Source: Cryptomeria japonica (lineage: Eukaryota > Streptophyta > Pinopsida > Cupressales > Cupressaceae). From it: a stretch of DNA of 64,000 bases. The notes below the pieces were generated by a model, which saw only the letters and a program-made list of their open reading frames with translations, had not been told where the DNA came from and made no database searches. Both the position numbers and the translations under genes were made by a program. This document shows, piece by piece, positions 22,236 through 34,410 of this stretch. Where the stretch lies: positions 230,042,803 to 230,106,802 of the forward strand of contig NC_081415.1 of the NCBI RefSeq assembly GCF_030272615.1, in the 5' to 3' direction. Numbering within the stretch: position 1 is the first letter of the stretch; each line of letters begins with the position of its first letter.

Positions 22236-22503
22236 CTAGACCATAGCATTCTTCTTCTTAACTTTATTTGATTTCACCAGAGCATTCACATTCCTGTATT
22301 TGTTAGCAAAATGTCCATACTTGTTGCAATTGTAGCACTTTACATTCCTTTGTCCTGAATTTACTAAATTTTCTTGAGATCTGGACTGATTAGCTTTATG
22401 ACCAAATTTATAGAATGTGTGACAATAACCTTGAAAGGGCTTATTCAAATGTGATCCATTCACAAACAGTCTATAGCTTCTGACTTGACTACTACAATTA
22501 TTA
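22236..22503 (-). pseudogene. Element C: gag 3' part with zinc knuckles
   Basis: Contains the knuckle C-Y-N-C-N-K-Y-G-H-F-A-N-K-Y, with final Cys replaced by Tyr, preceded by a degenerate one (G-Y-C-H-T-F-Y-K-F-G-H-K-A). This is the nucleic-acid-binding end of gag. The gag sequence is interrupted at 22509 by a solo LTR and resumes at 24192. Confidence 0.68.
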
Positions 22504-22508
22504 CCCTT

Positions 22509-24186
22509 TGTGGAGGCTGGAAAAGCGAGATCGGGTGACTAGGTCCTAATCCCACTTTTGCCAACACATTGGGAATACGAAAGAGCCTAGGGAGATAGAT
22601 CACTTTGGCTACTTTTTGTGAGAAAGAGAGATCTAAGGACTATCTCTTAGGTTTTCTATTCCTCTTGTTGCAAATGATGAGAAAAACTAGGGTTTGAATG
22701 ATCAACTAGACTAGGAGATGAAGAGTAAAGCAGAAATGAACTTGAAATTACACAAATTTACAAATTTGAAACTAAGATACTGAAAGAATGAAAGGGGGAG
22801 GATTTTGGATGTGTACTTGATTCTACAAACCGAGCCAAACTGACTAGGACAAGGGTGGCACACCACTGTCCCTAAGAATTTGACAGAGAGTTGTAACTGA
22901 GAGATGGAATCCGAAGGTCCTGAAGTTGAAACATGTTGAAAATGATTGATTTTGAGGGGGACCAAGGTGCCACACCCCTGTCCTAGGTAGGACCAGGGCG
23001 CCATGCCCCTATTTGTGACAATTTTATGCAAATTTGAGACTTCTAGGTGGTTCTAGTGCCTTTTCCTGATCTGAAACTGTACCCGGATACCTATTCCTGC
23101 ACCTGCAACTAAAAAGGGAAGGTTTGGGTGGCTTTATAGGGTTTTTCCTTAGTCAAACCCCTGTGTTTGTGATTTTCACTTCCACAAATAGCCGATAATA
23201 TACTGAAAATGTGTGTGCTAGAACCTTGTGTGTATGCAAGATCCTAAAATGAAAGAAACTAGAGCTACCCTATGCATGAGAGTAAACCCTAAATGTAATT
23301 GTGAATGTAAATGACAATGCTTCAAACCAAATATGCTAAATGATCTAAAGCATAAATTCAAATGTGCAAATTGATGTAAATAATCTCATACAAAGACATG
23401 AAAATAACATGAAATTATACCGATCCCCTAGAGAGAGATATTGCCAGTAGATCTCCTATTACTTTTCAATGTCTTCAACGGCCCCCAATTGATGAAATGA
23501 TGATTGATGAATGTTTGATGGATGTTGTTGATTGTTGTTGAATATTTTTGAAGACTCCACATAGGCTTCTCTTTCACTACAAAGAAGACTCCTTATGCTA
23601 GCTTTTTCCTCTAATTCAATCCTTAGATCCCTTCAAATGAAGAAAGAGAGCTCTTATGTATGAAACCCTAGATCTTAATTTCGACTTGATTCCATCTTTA
23701 AGTTAACCTAGGAATTGAATTTCCGCCAATATTTTGGGGTTAAGCATTATAATATCATAGAATTATGATCCCAAAATTTTGGGAAAAAAGTCGAGGACCA
23801 TGTGCACTCCCGCCACGGTCCAACCAACTTTTCACCAAATTTTCAGGGTCATTAGATAGGATGATATTAGAGCGAATCCCAAAGTTACAGCTGATTTCAA
23901 GGTGTTTTGATATGTGAAATCGGACCTTAAAGGTCGAAATAGGACATAATTAGGGTTTATGATTAAATGATTTATTGAAGGAATAAAATGAAAAGGGGCA
24001 CACTTAGGGTAAAGGGCCCAACTTTATAACATGTAAAGTGATGAAACATGACTTTAGATTTAAATTAATTAATTAAATGCTTAAAGGGAAATTAGAAATG
24101 CAAGATGCAAGACACACTAAGGCAGGTGCTAACCTAAGTGTGAGATTGTACCACCCTAGCAAGGGTGTACAATTTAAGACACTACA
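22509..24186 (-). mobile_element. Solo LTR, 1,678 bp, inside element C gag
   Basis: Plus-strand ends are TGTGGAGGCT and GACACTACA; read on the minus strand it starts TGTAGTGTCTTAAATTG, close to the start of the element F LTRs. Flanks CCCTT (22504) and ACCTT (24187) match at four of five bases, consistent with a target duplication plus one mutation. The gag zinc-knuckle region lies on both sides. Inside are GTGGCACACC-type quasi-palindromes and a CCCGCCACGGTC stem shared with element F. Confidence 0.75.
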
Positions 24187-24191
24187 ACCTT

Positions 24192-24880
24192 GTGCCCAAA
24201 ATTTCCACATCTAAAGCACTGAATATTCTGATTTAAATTTCGTTTACATTCTACAGCTTTATGTCCAAAATAATTGCACTAAAAATAATAGCCATTAAAT
24301 GATAAGTACCTTTGAGCATTAAGTTGTTGAACCTGAGGTCTATTTGTAGCAGGTCCAAGATTCAAGAATTTGTTTTCAACTTCAATCTTATTTTCAATAT
24401 CCATCTTTTCTTTCCCTTTACTTTTGTCTTTCAAACAATTACTAGTAGATCCTAATGCTTCCTTATCCTTGTGAGATTTCTGCATTGACAACAATTGATC
24501 TAATAATGCGCTACTTTAACTAACTCTTGCTTATATTTTTAGCTTATGTAATTCTTGATCTAACTTCCCATTTTCTTTACTTTTCAAATTAACTGTGCTC
24601 TTCAAGTTTTCTTCCACTTTTTTGATTTCTTCTAACTGCAATTTCAAGTTCACGATAGTCTCATTTGATTGCTTCAATTCTTGTTAACCTCTTGATGTCT
24701 TTGTTTGAACTTTTAGATCTAAACTCTTAGTTTCTTCACACATTCATTCACTACCTTCACATTCTCTTCCAATTCTTCATTATCAGATTCCACGCTTTCA
24801 ATATCTTCAAGGGTTGTCTCCAATTCTTTATCCAACTGATATTCTCCATCTATTTTCATAAGAGCCATCTATTCAAATCA
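24192..24880 (-). pseudogene. Element C: gag 5' part, coiled coil and zinc knuckles
   Basis: Minus-strand gag reading starts at a Met near 24868 (M-A-L-M-K-I-D-G-E-Y) and is strongly acidic and heptad-like (E-S-D-N-E-E-L-E-E), so a coiled coil is likely. It then has a Ser/Lys linker (open at 24279-24494) and two knuckles: C-N-Y-F-G-H-K-A-V-E-C and C-F-R-C-G-N-F-G-H-K. Several stops and shifts interrupt it. Four knuckles in total lie on both sides of the solo LTR. Confidence 0.62.
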
Positions 24881-24913
24881 AGATCTCCCTCAAGTAGTTA
24901 AGCTAGCAACAAG

Positions 24914-24932
24914 GGACCAGACTCTAAAACCA
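24914..24932 (-). other. Element C primer-binding site, decayed tRNA-iMet type
   Basis: The minus strand reads TGGTTTTAGAGTC, matching the plant initiator-Met primer site TGGTATCAGAGC at most positions, two bases from the LTR end. Confidence 0.6.
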
Positions 24933-24934
24933 AT

Positions 24935-25572
24935 TGTTGAACAAACCAAAATACTGAGAGTGGGGGGTAAATCAGTATTCCTCAATATAATAAAACTAAA
25001 ATAAATATTTTGATGATCTGAATCTTAACTTAATCTTAATTATACTTCAAATGAAAATAGAAAAGAAGTGCACAACATAACTCAGCCACACAAGAGACGC
25101 CAATTTTTTTATACATGGAAAACCCAATAAGGGAAAAACCATAGAGAGGGTTAATTCCTAAGATAATATAACTAGTTATATGGGATTACAAAGAAGTCTC
25201 ACTTTCAGAGGGCTCCCTTCCCAGAGAGCTTACTGCTCTGATGCAACGACTTATTGCCGAAAAGGATTATTGCCAAAAAGAAGTGAACTAAGAAAATTGC
25301 ATCTACACATGAACAAAACCAATTCTAGTTAAAGCTTTGACAACACATTGATGGCTTATAGCAAATCCAATTAAGAACCTCTGCAAAATGCTTCACTATT
25401 TGACTAGACTAATTTTCTCACACTAAGTCAACTCTCTTACTCTAATGCTTACAACTTTATCCTTCGCTCATGCTTACTGTCTCCTTCATAATATATCCTT
25501 CTCACACTTTCTTATTCACTCGCTACATCAATATGTATTTATGTATATTACAATCAAGAGATCCTACATATA

Positions 25573-25609
<37 letters not shown>

Positions 25610-26262
25610 TAGAAATATACATTAGGTCGGCCTCAAAAAAATTTCTCCAAAGGAAATGGTCAAGATACATGCTGCAATCACTGGATCAAAACTTCAATTT
25701 TCAATGTTGGCCAAGCCCAAAATGAACATATCCTCGAAGTGCCAAAACAAGACGCTAACTAAATGCTGCAATCACCAGAGAACAAGGTAGAATGCTTGAG
25801 GGAAAACAAACCAAGATAGAGCATAGCTAAGAACCGGAGGAAATAATCACGATCCAAGTCAATGTTGCAAGATTCAAGATAAGATTGACAAACCATCAAG
25901 CGAGTATCACCAAAAATCAAAATAATCGGAGGGAACCAGAGCACCAAAATTTGCTCATTACTGCATACTTCGAACATATAACTAGAGGTTGGAGCACAAC
26001 ATCCAAAGAACGACTTATGGAGCACAAAATCAAATGCCAACACCATAGCTCACATCCAGATACACATTCTTATATTTGTCAATACATAATTCTAGAGTAA
26101 TAAAAGACCGCAACATCAACAACAACATCCATAAAAACATACATACCTATCTTCCAATGTCTACAACATAATATACATACCTATCTTCCACTTCAATACA
26201 TATTATTTTTTACCATATCTGAAGCATTCTGGATTACCGGGTTTGACATCAATGACAACTCA
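24935..26262 (-). mobile_element. Element C 5' LTR, 1,328 bp
   Basis: Plus-strand ends TGTTGAACAA and ATGACAACTCA (TG...CA). It adjoins the primer-binding site, and its outer 84 bp recur at 19405. It contains a (TG)14 run at 25579-25606. Ty1/copia affiliation is inferred from the initiator-Met primer site and gag knuckles. Confidence 0.72.
25579..25606. repeat. (TG)14 microsatellite
   Basis: Perfect dinucleotide run inside the element C LTR. Confidence 0.95.
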
Positions 26263-26394
26263 GATTAGTCTTTCCAATATAGTATCTATGTGGGAGATGG
26301 CAAAGTAAGATATCTCAAGATTTAGAATTTCAAATGTAAATTTGAGAATCTAAGATTGTAAGAAGTGGAAAACATTGACAACTATATACACTGG

Positions 26395-27200
26395 GTAATA
26401 GAAGTTGTAAATAGAATCAAAGGTATTGGTGGAAAATTGGATTAAGATGAAGTAGTGAAAAAGGTACTTAGATTTGTTCCCAAATATAATAGTTCAAAAG
26501 TATCTACTATTGACGAATGCAAGGATTTGGTCCAAAATACTATGAAGCAACTATATGGTGCTCTCACTACCTTTGAGATGAGAGAATTGGAATTAAATAA
26601 CCCTAAGAAGGAAGTTGCATTCAAAGTCAATAAGAAAGTGGAAGATGATGTTGATTAGGATTTTGAACTTGATGTTGAAGAAGAAAACTTTGTAAGAGTA
26701 TTGAAGAAAGGCACCAACAAATACAAAGGTAAGTTAACCTTCAATTATTTCAAATTTAGAAGAATTGCTCATTATGCATGTAAATGTACTTTCAAAGAAG
26801 ATAACCATGGAAGAGGAGATGATAGAAACAAAAGAGGAGAAGATAAAAGAGAAACCTAAAAAAAATTCTATTTCAAAGAAAGTAGACACTCATCTAAAAA
26901 TGAGGAATGTGATGATTTCAATGATGAAACACTATTTGTATTTGTGAAAGTTGATAATGTTGAAGAATGCAAGAATATTGGTTCCCTACCTACTGATAAA
27001 AAAAGTGAAAGATAATTGATTGTGTGGATTTCTATTCATGCAAAATAAGAACCAAATTCTTGGGTGATTGACAATGGATGTTCCAACCACATGACTAGTG
27101 ATAGAAGAAAATTCATCAATCTTTAAAAAGTGGAATGGTAGATTAGTCAAGTTTGGTGGTTGATGGAACACCTTGCTGATCACCAAAACAATAAAACACA
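26395..27200 (+). pseudogene. Element D: Ty1/copia gag and protease fragment
   Basis: Plus-strand copia gag: K-V-L-R-F-V-P-K-Y (26458 on) and G-A-L-T-T-F-E-M-R-E-L-E match the conserved end of the copia gag domain. A decayed zinc-knuckle region follows (H-Y-A-C-K-C near 26770). The protease core S-W-V-I-D-N-G-C-S-N-H-M-T appears near 27057, where Asn replaces Ser of the usual D-S-G. In-frame stops occur between segments, and no integrase or reverse transcriptase follows, so it is a 5' fragment. It directly follows the outer border of the element C LTR but is on the opposite strand. Confidence 0.78.
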
Positions 27201-27204
27201 CATC

Positions 27205-27945
27205 AGAATTTAGAAGTAATTTGACAAAGAAATAATGATAGGAAGTTCAAGAATTGAACATGGAAACCATGTCATCAACAATCTGTTCCAATTATGACAG
27301 GTAATAGGACACAAGTCTTTACACCCATAATGAGTAGAAACTATCTTCTATCATGGTTTCGACAATCGACTCTTCATGGAGTCAGTCTGACTGATAATTC
27401 ACACCAAATTAAACATTGGCTACAATGGCATTTTCATATACAAGCCTGATTGAACAGACTCTCCAAATTGATTACTGTCGCCTCTTACTTATTTTGCCAT
27501 TCTTCAATGGGTCTGATTTCCTGCATGCACAATATCTGCCTCTGTTGAGTGGAATTCGACCCTCTCCTTCCCAACACGACCAACCCCCGATTCACCCACA
27601 TACAACTTACAAATAGAGGAGAAGTTCGTTGGTGAACGACTACCAACATGGCTTTTGGAAACCAACTGCCAACATGAAACTGTGTAACCGATTCCAATTG
27701 AGTGCAACTATCAGTCGGTATTTGTAACATTGAACTCCATTGAAAATACAACTTCCTGTCATAGTTAAGACATGCATAGAAATATAGACCAACTCGCACA
27801 ATATTGTGACATGAATAGGAAGAAACAAAAATCAACCAAAACCCAGAACTAAAAGAAAGACTAAATGTCAAAAACCATTAAAGGAAAAGGGATACTCCTA
27901 CATCAGACACCCTAGGCAGAGAAAGAATCATGAGCTCCAACTCAT
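27205..27945. other. Unassigned non-coding DNA
   Basis: No supportable gene. A 128-codon minus-strand frame (27485-27871) has no recognisable motif and overlaps other open frames, so I do not call it. Confidence 0.3.
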
Positions 27946-27949
27946 GAGA

Positions 27950-28135
27950 TCTGAAATGGTACGACCCAATTGATTGATTTCTCGTTCAATGAGCCAAGAA
28001 GAATCTTCTACTAGTCGATGCTACTACTTAACCAGATATTTGAAGTATTCCTTGCCCCGAGTCTTCTTCAACAATTGTGTATCAAGAATGCATTCTATTA
28101 CTGACAAAGTGGAATGAGTGCCTTGCTATTCCAAG
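27950..28135 (-). pseudogene. Element E: chromodomain remnant
   Basis: Follows the integrase C-terminus. Visible pieces are I-E-C-I-L-D-T-Q, then K-T-R-G-K-E-Y-F-K-Y-L-V-K, then L-V-E-D-S-S-W-L-I-E-R-E-I, matching the chromodomain of plant chromoviruses with the central Trp codon turned into a stop. Such domains target integration to heterochromatin in related elements. Confidence 0.7.
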
Positions 28136-29230
28136 GTGGCTAGTATCTCTACCTCAACTACACCTTCTTCATCACCTTTGTATGGACAAAGATCTACCAC
28201 ATTGAAGATAGGAGAGATGCCCAAGTCTAAAGATAGAGCTATTTCATATGCATTGATAGAGAATTTTCTAAGAACCTTACAAGGACCCATTTTCTTCATC
28301 TGAAGTTTGTTGTAAACCCCAATAGGAAACCTCTCCTTTCTCAAATGGGCTAAGACAAGGTATCCAACCTTAAAATTAAGTTCCCTTCATTTTTTATCAA
28401 CATGTTGTTTATACAACTAATTGCTAGATTCAATATTCAACTTGACCTCTTCATGGAGATCATGTATGAGTTTAGCAAAATCTTCACCTGCTACACTACG
28501 CCTTTCCAAACCACCAAGATCTCTTAATTCAAACACCCCCCTTGGATAAATACCATAGATAACATAGAATGGACTAAAACTAGTATTGCGATTAGGAGAA
28601 TCATTAAATGCAAACTCATCTTGAGCCAAAGCTAAATCCCATGTACCTGGTGTTTTGCTAACAATACATCTCAACATATTACCAAGACTTCGATTAACAA
28701 CTTCTATTTGATCATCTGTTTGGGGGTGGTAAGAAGAACTAAAAATCAAATTTTTCCCTAATTTCTTCCATAGAGTCCTCCAAAAATGATCCACAATCTT
28801 AGTATCCCTATTAGAGAATAATATTTGGAATCCCATGTAACCGTACTACTTCCTTGAAGAACAAATTTGTAATGTTAGTGGCATCAAGTTAGTTTTATTA
28901 CAAGGTATGAAATGAACCATTTTATAAAATCTATCTACCACAACAAATATAGAATCATTGCCCCTTTGAATGCGAGGCAAACCCAATGCAAAATCCAAAC
29001 TCACTGATTCCCAAGGCCGAGTTGAAACTGGAATTGGCTAATATAGCCTAGCATTTTGACTTCTCCCTTTGGCATGTTGACATATGTTGCACCATTCCAC
29101 ATATCTTCTCACATCCACTTGCATCTTTGGCCAATAATAACGAGTTCTCAGCTGCAAATAAGTCTTCTCTTGTTCAAAGTGACCAGGAAGACTACCACAA
29201 TGCTTCTCCTTCAACAAATTATCTCTCATG
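28126..29230 (-). pseudogene. Element E: integrase
   Basis: Chromovirus integrase in the order zinc-binding domain (29229-29038: G-H-F-E-Q-E-K-T, then C-N-I-C-Q-H), catalytic core, C-terminal region. The catalytic acids are seen as Asp in S-L-D-F-A-L-G-L-P (near 29000), Asp in S-N-R-D-T-K-I-V (28810 region), and Glu in D-Q-I-E-V-V-N-R. The C-terminal part reads G-P-C-K-V-L-R-K-F, as in G-P-F/Y modules, followed by F-N-V-V-D-L-C-P-Y. Two frame changes separate the pieces. Confidence 0.85.
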
Positions 29231-29244
29231 GATCCTTTAGGAAT

Positions 29245-30282
29245 TCATAACTTATTCCCCTTGAACAACAAGCCTTGTTGAATCACGAAGTCCACCAATG
29301 GCTCTTGATTCCTAGCAATAGGACCACTACAAAATTCAAATGCTTCCTTAAAATCTGCATCCTCTCCGTACAACTCTTTCAAACTTTCAAAACCCACACT
29401 GTTAGTTTGTATTTCACAAACCAAAAAATTCTTCCTATTCAAAGCATCATCAACTTTATTTATTTTCCCACTTTTATGTTTCAAAACCAAGTTAAATATT
29501 TGGAGATACTCAACCTACTTGGTATGTCTCTAATTCAACTTGTGTTGGCTATTCATGAAATGTAGAGCATGATTATCTATATACAAAATGAATTCTTTTG
29601 GAAGCAAATAATGCCTCCATTTCTTTAAGGACTAGACCAAAGCATAAAATTTTAAATCATAAGATGAATAATTCCTTTTAGCCTCTTTTATTTTCTCACC
29701 AAAGTATGCTACAGGTTTGCCTTCTTGACTTAGGACTACCCCAGTAGCCAATCCACTTACATCACACTCCACTTGAAACACTTTGTCAAAATCAAGAAAA
29801 GTAAGAATAAGATATTCACTTACTCTTTGTTAAAAAAATTTCAAACTTTCTTCAGCCTTCCTAGTCTATTCAAAATGTCTATTATCCCCCTTAATACTCT
29901 CAAGGACAGGAGCAACAACATGAATAAAATTTCTTATAATTTTTTTGTAAAAAATTGCTAACCCATGAAAACTTCTTACCTCCATTACACTCTTTGGAGT
30001 GGGCCAATCAATTATGGCTTGAACTTTTTCCTTGTCCATCTTTAGTCCATCCTTGGACACCACAAAGACCACATAGATTAGTTAGGTCTGCAAAAAGACA
30101 CACTTATTTAGATTTATTTGCAACTTCTCCTCATGCAGCCTCCTCAATACTCGCCTCAAATTCTCTAGATACTATTCTTTTGACCTGCTAAACACCAGAA
30201 TGTCATCCAAATATACAATTGCAAATTTACGAAGGAAGGGTTTCAAAACCTCATTCATTAGTCTCATAAAAGTGCTAGGTGT
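29245..30282 (-). pseudogene. Element E: RT palm end, connection and RNase H
   Basis: From high to low coordinate: [14 protein letters not shown], the catalytic Y-L-D-D box (30202-30213), V-S-K-D-G-L-K-M-D and P-T-P-K-S-V-M-E-V-R-S-F-H-G-L of the connection (30072-29866), RNase H decayed in short frames around 29550-29850, then V-L-K-H-K-S-G-K-I-N-K-V-D-D-A-L-N-R-K, the end of RNase H. The left half of the reverse transcriptase lies at 37929-38410, separated by element F. Confidence 0.8.
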
Positions 30283-31458
30283 TGTAGTGTCATAAAATTG
30301 CGACCCTATCAATTTTCGACTGCATTAGGGTCCTCACACATGTGAACTCGAATTCTCTAGCTTGATCGGAGACCGGAGATTGCTCGAATTGCGAAAACAA
30401 CTTCTTCCTTGGCCTCTACATAACTCTGTCTGCACTTTGCCCTAGAGAAAGGGGTAGGATAGGGGCGTGGCACCCATGTCCCCCCAAGATAGGGGCATGG
30501 CGCCCCTGTCCCTGCCCTATTTTAGGGTAAGACCTTCCTAGAGCATGCATTGTGGGTTGTGCAGTGAGTGGGAAAACTCTCCCATTGTCGGCCCGTGACG
30601 AAATTCAAACCTACCAATATGTATTTAAGGGGTATTTGTCCTCTCATTTGTATAAGGTTGGATGAGTGGGAAATTCATAATCAATCAAGCATTCTTTTCT
30701 AGCACTGAGCATTCTCAAGTCTCCCTTCAAGGCTAGGTATTGCATTCAAGTCAAGGATTCAACCATTGAAGAGGAGATTGATTTCAATTCCACACGAGCA
30801 TTTCTATCAACATTGCTACTACAACCTCCCTTGAGGTGATTTGCAATTCGGTATTTCATTTACATCTACTTGCAAACACTTTCTTTCATTACTTCGTTAA
30901 TTCCAAAATTGGAGTTTGACCTAAAGGCAAACCCCCAATCTCAACCCATTTTCCTCTTTTTTCTGTGTGTAGGTTGTAGGTGCACAGCTATACTTTCAGA
31001 TTCCAGTTTCATTTGCAGAGGCGGAAAAACCCTTTTCGTTTCGCGGATTTTTTGGAGGACTTTGTACATTCCCGCCACAGTCAGGGCAACACTTCCTCAA
31101 ATTCACAGGGCAACTTCATCTCGACATTTTACTGCCAAATCTAGGTGCATAGCTTCATCCCATATTTCAATCTCAAGTTATAATCGATTCTTTGTCACTT
31201 TTGCACTACATAATTCAATCATTTCCTTTTCATTTCAAACAAGGAAGAGGGGATCAACTTAACATTCCCCAATTCATTCAAAATTCAATCTACCATCTTT
31301 GTGTGGAGAGATTGAATCTAGTGAATTATCATCTCTTTCTTCCCAATGTAATGGTGAAAAGTGTTTAAAGGATAATCAATAGTGAAACCCCCATCTCTCT
31401 TTGAAGGAAAGGGTAGTTTTCCTTTTGATCTATCATTAACCATTTTCCCACCATTACA
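30283..31458 (+). mobile_element. Element F 5' LTR, 1,176 bp
   Basis: TGTAGTGTCATAAAATTG to CCACCATTACA. It carries two quasi-palindromes of the GGGGCGTGGCACCC type near 30465 and 30490 and a 7-11-7 stem around CCCGCCACAG (31058-31082). The first 118 bases differ from the 3' LTR at about 16 positions by eye, so the insertion is old. Confidence 0.9.
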
Positions 31459-32568
31459 TTTTGGTGAACCCGACATCTTCCATGATTTCTTTTGAACAAA
31501 AATACATATTTTTCATTTACAAGCTTCAAATTTCTGCAAACTTAATCGTCAATTTGTTTAAAACCCTAGTTTTTAAAATTAAAATTGAACTTGTGATTTA
31601 TAAAAATTACTTGTGGTTATCTTAGATCTTAAAATTGTCTTGATTGTCAAATTTAATTTCCTCATTGTCTTGTTCAAATTGCAATTAAAATTTCTAAAAT
31701 TAAGAGGTTGTTTGCTAAAACCCTAATTTTCAAAAATCACATTGAACTTGTGCAAAAATTGGATTTCAACTTAATTTTCAGAATTCTGATTGTTCTCATA
31801 TTTGTCTTCAATCCTACAATTCAAATTTTCAATTTTCCCCCTTTTTCCCAAAATTCAAATTTCAAAATTAAGTGGTTAGGTCATCAAATCCTAATTTTTA
31901 ACACTAATTGGATTTTGTGTGAATTTCAAATCAAATTTAGTTATATTCATATTTATAAACATTTTCCAAGGTGTTCCTATCCATTATGATTGACCCTTTT
32001 CAAAATTGCACTTCAATTTCTTTTTTTCTTCAAAATCCTAATAGGGTCCTATTTTCACATTTGTACCTTCATTTCGCCCATCTAAAGATCATAAAATTCG
32101 TCAATTTTTGGGGGTTGGCTTTAAAATCATCATAATATCCATCCCTGAATTTTTTTTAAAAAGTTGATCAGACCATGTTCGTTCCCGCCATGGTCCTCGA
32201 CTTTTTTCCCAAAATTTTGAAAGACTGTTATGACTGTATTTAAATAGCCTAAATCCGAAAGATTGGCTGATTTTATCGATTTTTTATCCCTCTAGAATCG
32301 ACAATACTTTCAAAATTCAACATTTCAACTTTCAAGAAACTTTTAATTATTGTCTGCCTTGATTTTAAAAATTCTAATTTTAAAATTAAGTGGTATTCCC
32401 TTGGCCTAATTTTAGAAAATCTCCAATTTCCTTTCATTTTTGGAATTTGTGTCATCCTCTGCCCCCAACAAAGTTCAAATTGTGTAATCATTATTTTCTT
32501 GAATTTTGCATTACTCAGTTTTGTAAGCTTTATTCTACAATTCAAAATTCAAATTTTCCCTCTAGTGC
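31459..32568 (+). other. Element F primer-binding site and leader
   Basis: TGGTGAACCCGACATC begins at 31462, four bases after the LTR, and is the likely primer-binding site; I could not assign its tRNA. The leader is T/A-rich with many repeated CAAATTTTC-like words and holds the perfect stem GACCATG...CATGGTC at 32171-32195. Confidence 0.6.
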
Positions 32569-33937
32569 ATGAGTTTTACCACTATAAGTCCTACCTATCC
32601 TATCCCCATTAGACGAAGCATTCGAATTAAGGCTTCCCAAGGTTTAATTACTAAGGAGATGGAGCCTAATTTAAGTGATTTATTTAATGAGGATCATGCT
32701 AATTCTTCCCATCCTAATCATGTGCCTATTCATGGATCTTATGATGAAGAAGAAGCCCTAACTAGGGTTTCTTTAGATCAATTTTCTATATTGGAAAATC
32801 ATTTTGACAACTTTCAACAATGGATGTCGCAAGAGTATCCTAATAGTGAATCTCTTCTATTAATTGAAGGTCTTAAACGCATGCTTCAAAGTGATAAGAA
32901 TGGAATTGATATATTGTGTGGCATTGCACATATTGTTGATTATAATGTCATGCATATCAAGAGTTGTGCCAAAACCCTAGGTTATTCACAACCTTCAACA
33001 CAAGTCAATTCCTCCATTCCTTTGACTAATCCTATGACAAGTATTCCTACTTTCACATCCAAAATCATGGCTACTTCAACTCAACATGTCATTCCTACAA
33101 CTATAGGTCATGGAGGCAATCCCTCTTCTTCATTTAATGCTCAATCGTTACCTATGTCTTCCATGAGTGTTCCTATTATTCCTCAACCAATCAGTGTGAC
33201 ACAAGGGGGCAATTCTTTCAACAATTTTATTTCTCCTTTAAGCATCCCTTTTCCTACCCAATCATCACCAATGCCTACTTATCATAATGTCCCACCACCT
33301 TATTCTCAATCCATGCCTTCTTTCAATAACATCACACCACCTTCTCAATCACCAATGTCTAATATTAATTCTTCTACCGAGATGACAATTAACAATCTTG
33401 CTCAAACCATGTCTTCCTTACAACAACAAATTGCTTCTATTAGTCAACCCAAGTTTAGTGAGCCCACCTTTGATGTTGCGAGCCCACTTTCTCTTGATAT
33501 TGTTAAAGTCGTGCCACCTAAACATGTTGATATCCCTCAATTGGAACTCTATAATGGAAAAGGTGATCCTCTAATGCATGTCAAAACATTTCAAACCTTG
33601 TGTGTTGATTTTGCTTATGATCAACGATTGCTTGCAAAATTGTTTACAAGAAGCAAATGCTTTCATCCAACAATTTCAAAACAACATTGGTCCTAAAATC
33701 ACTTTGACTAATTTAATGCATTGTAAACAAGGTGTTAAAGAAAAAGTGACTGATTTCATTGGTAGATATAAGCATTTGTGTGCTCAAATTTCTTTTCATG
33801 TGCCTAATAATGATATTCAAAGAATTTTCATTTCTAAGTTGCAAAAAGATATCAGGGAAAAGCTTCTTTTGTCTGAGTTTACTTCCTTTCCGTTGTTGTG
33901 CACAACACTCCACAATTATCAACTGGTTGTGAGTTAA
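32569..33937 (+). pseudogene. Element F: gag
   Basis: Gag with a long N-terminal Ser/Pro/Asn-rich region (32900-33470) and the capsid signature I-P-Q-L-E-L-Y-N-G-K-G-D-P-L-M-H-V near 33532. Open from 32569 to 33696. Near 33640 the reading jumps from L-L-A-K-L-F to Q-E-A-N-A-F-I-Q-Q-F in another frame, so about 25 codons expected there (the S-L-x-x-A-x-x-W-F block) appear deleted. The second frame continues to 33937 (R-Y-K-H-L-C-A-Q-I). ATG 32569 follows the leader and is the best start. Confidence 0.78.
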
Positions 33938-34155
33938 ATGGGGCAATCCACTCCTATGGCTCTGAGTGAAAAGGGGGAGAGTGTTCAACAATGTTTGCAA
34001 AGTTCAAACCAACAAAAAGCTTCATCAAATTCAATGATCCAATCAACAACAACCATGTGAATGCTACAATGGGTGTGCCTTCTATTTCTAAATTTTTCTA
34101 AAGAGAAAGACATTTTACTCCTTTGAATGAATCTTTACATAGTATTATGTCTTAG

Positions 34156-34395
34156 TTGTTGCATATAAATGTTATCAAACTTCCTCCTATAAAACAAATT
34201 AATCCTTCCAAACTTGCATCTTATTTTGATAATAATTCATTTTGCCAATTTCATCGTCAACCTGGTCATGATACTAAGAAATATTTTGCATTGAAAAATA
34301 AGGTTCAAGACTTGATTGATAATAATACTATATATGTGGCAGGTGTGAATGATAAAGGGAATAAATCAATTGCTCCTCCTAATCAAAATCTTTAG
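34156..34395 (+). pseudogene. Element F: gag zinc finger
   Basis: C-Q-F-H-R-Q-P-G-H-D-T-K-K-Y followed by L-K-N-K-V-Q-D-L-I, the C-x2-H-x4-H-x4-C finger of Tat-type gag with the last Cys replaced by Tyr. It ends at a stop at 34393, after which the protease frame begins. Confidence 0.78.
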
Positions 34396-34410
34396 ATTTT
34401 CACTGATCCC

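Noticed and set aside
27485-27871. 128-codon minus frame
   Set aside because: Overlapped by several other open frames in the same DNA; no recognisable motif or start context.
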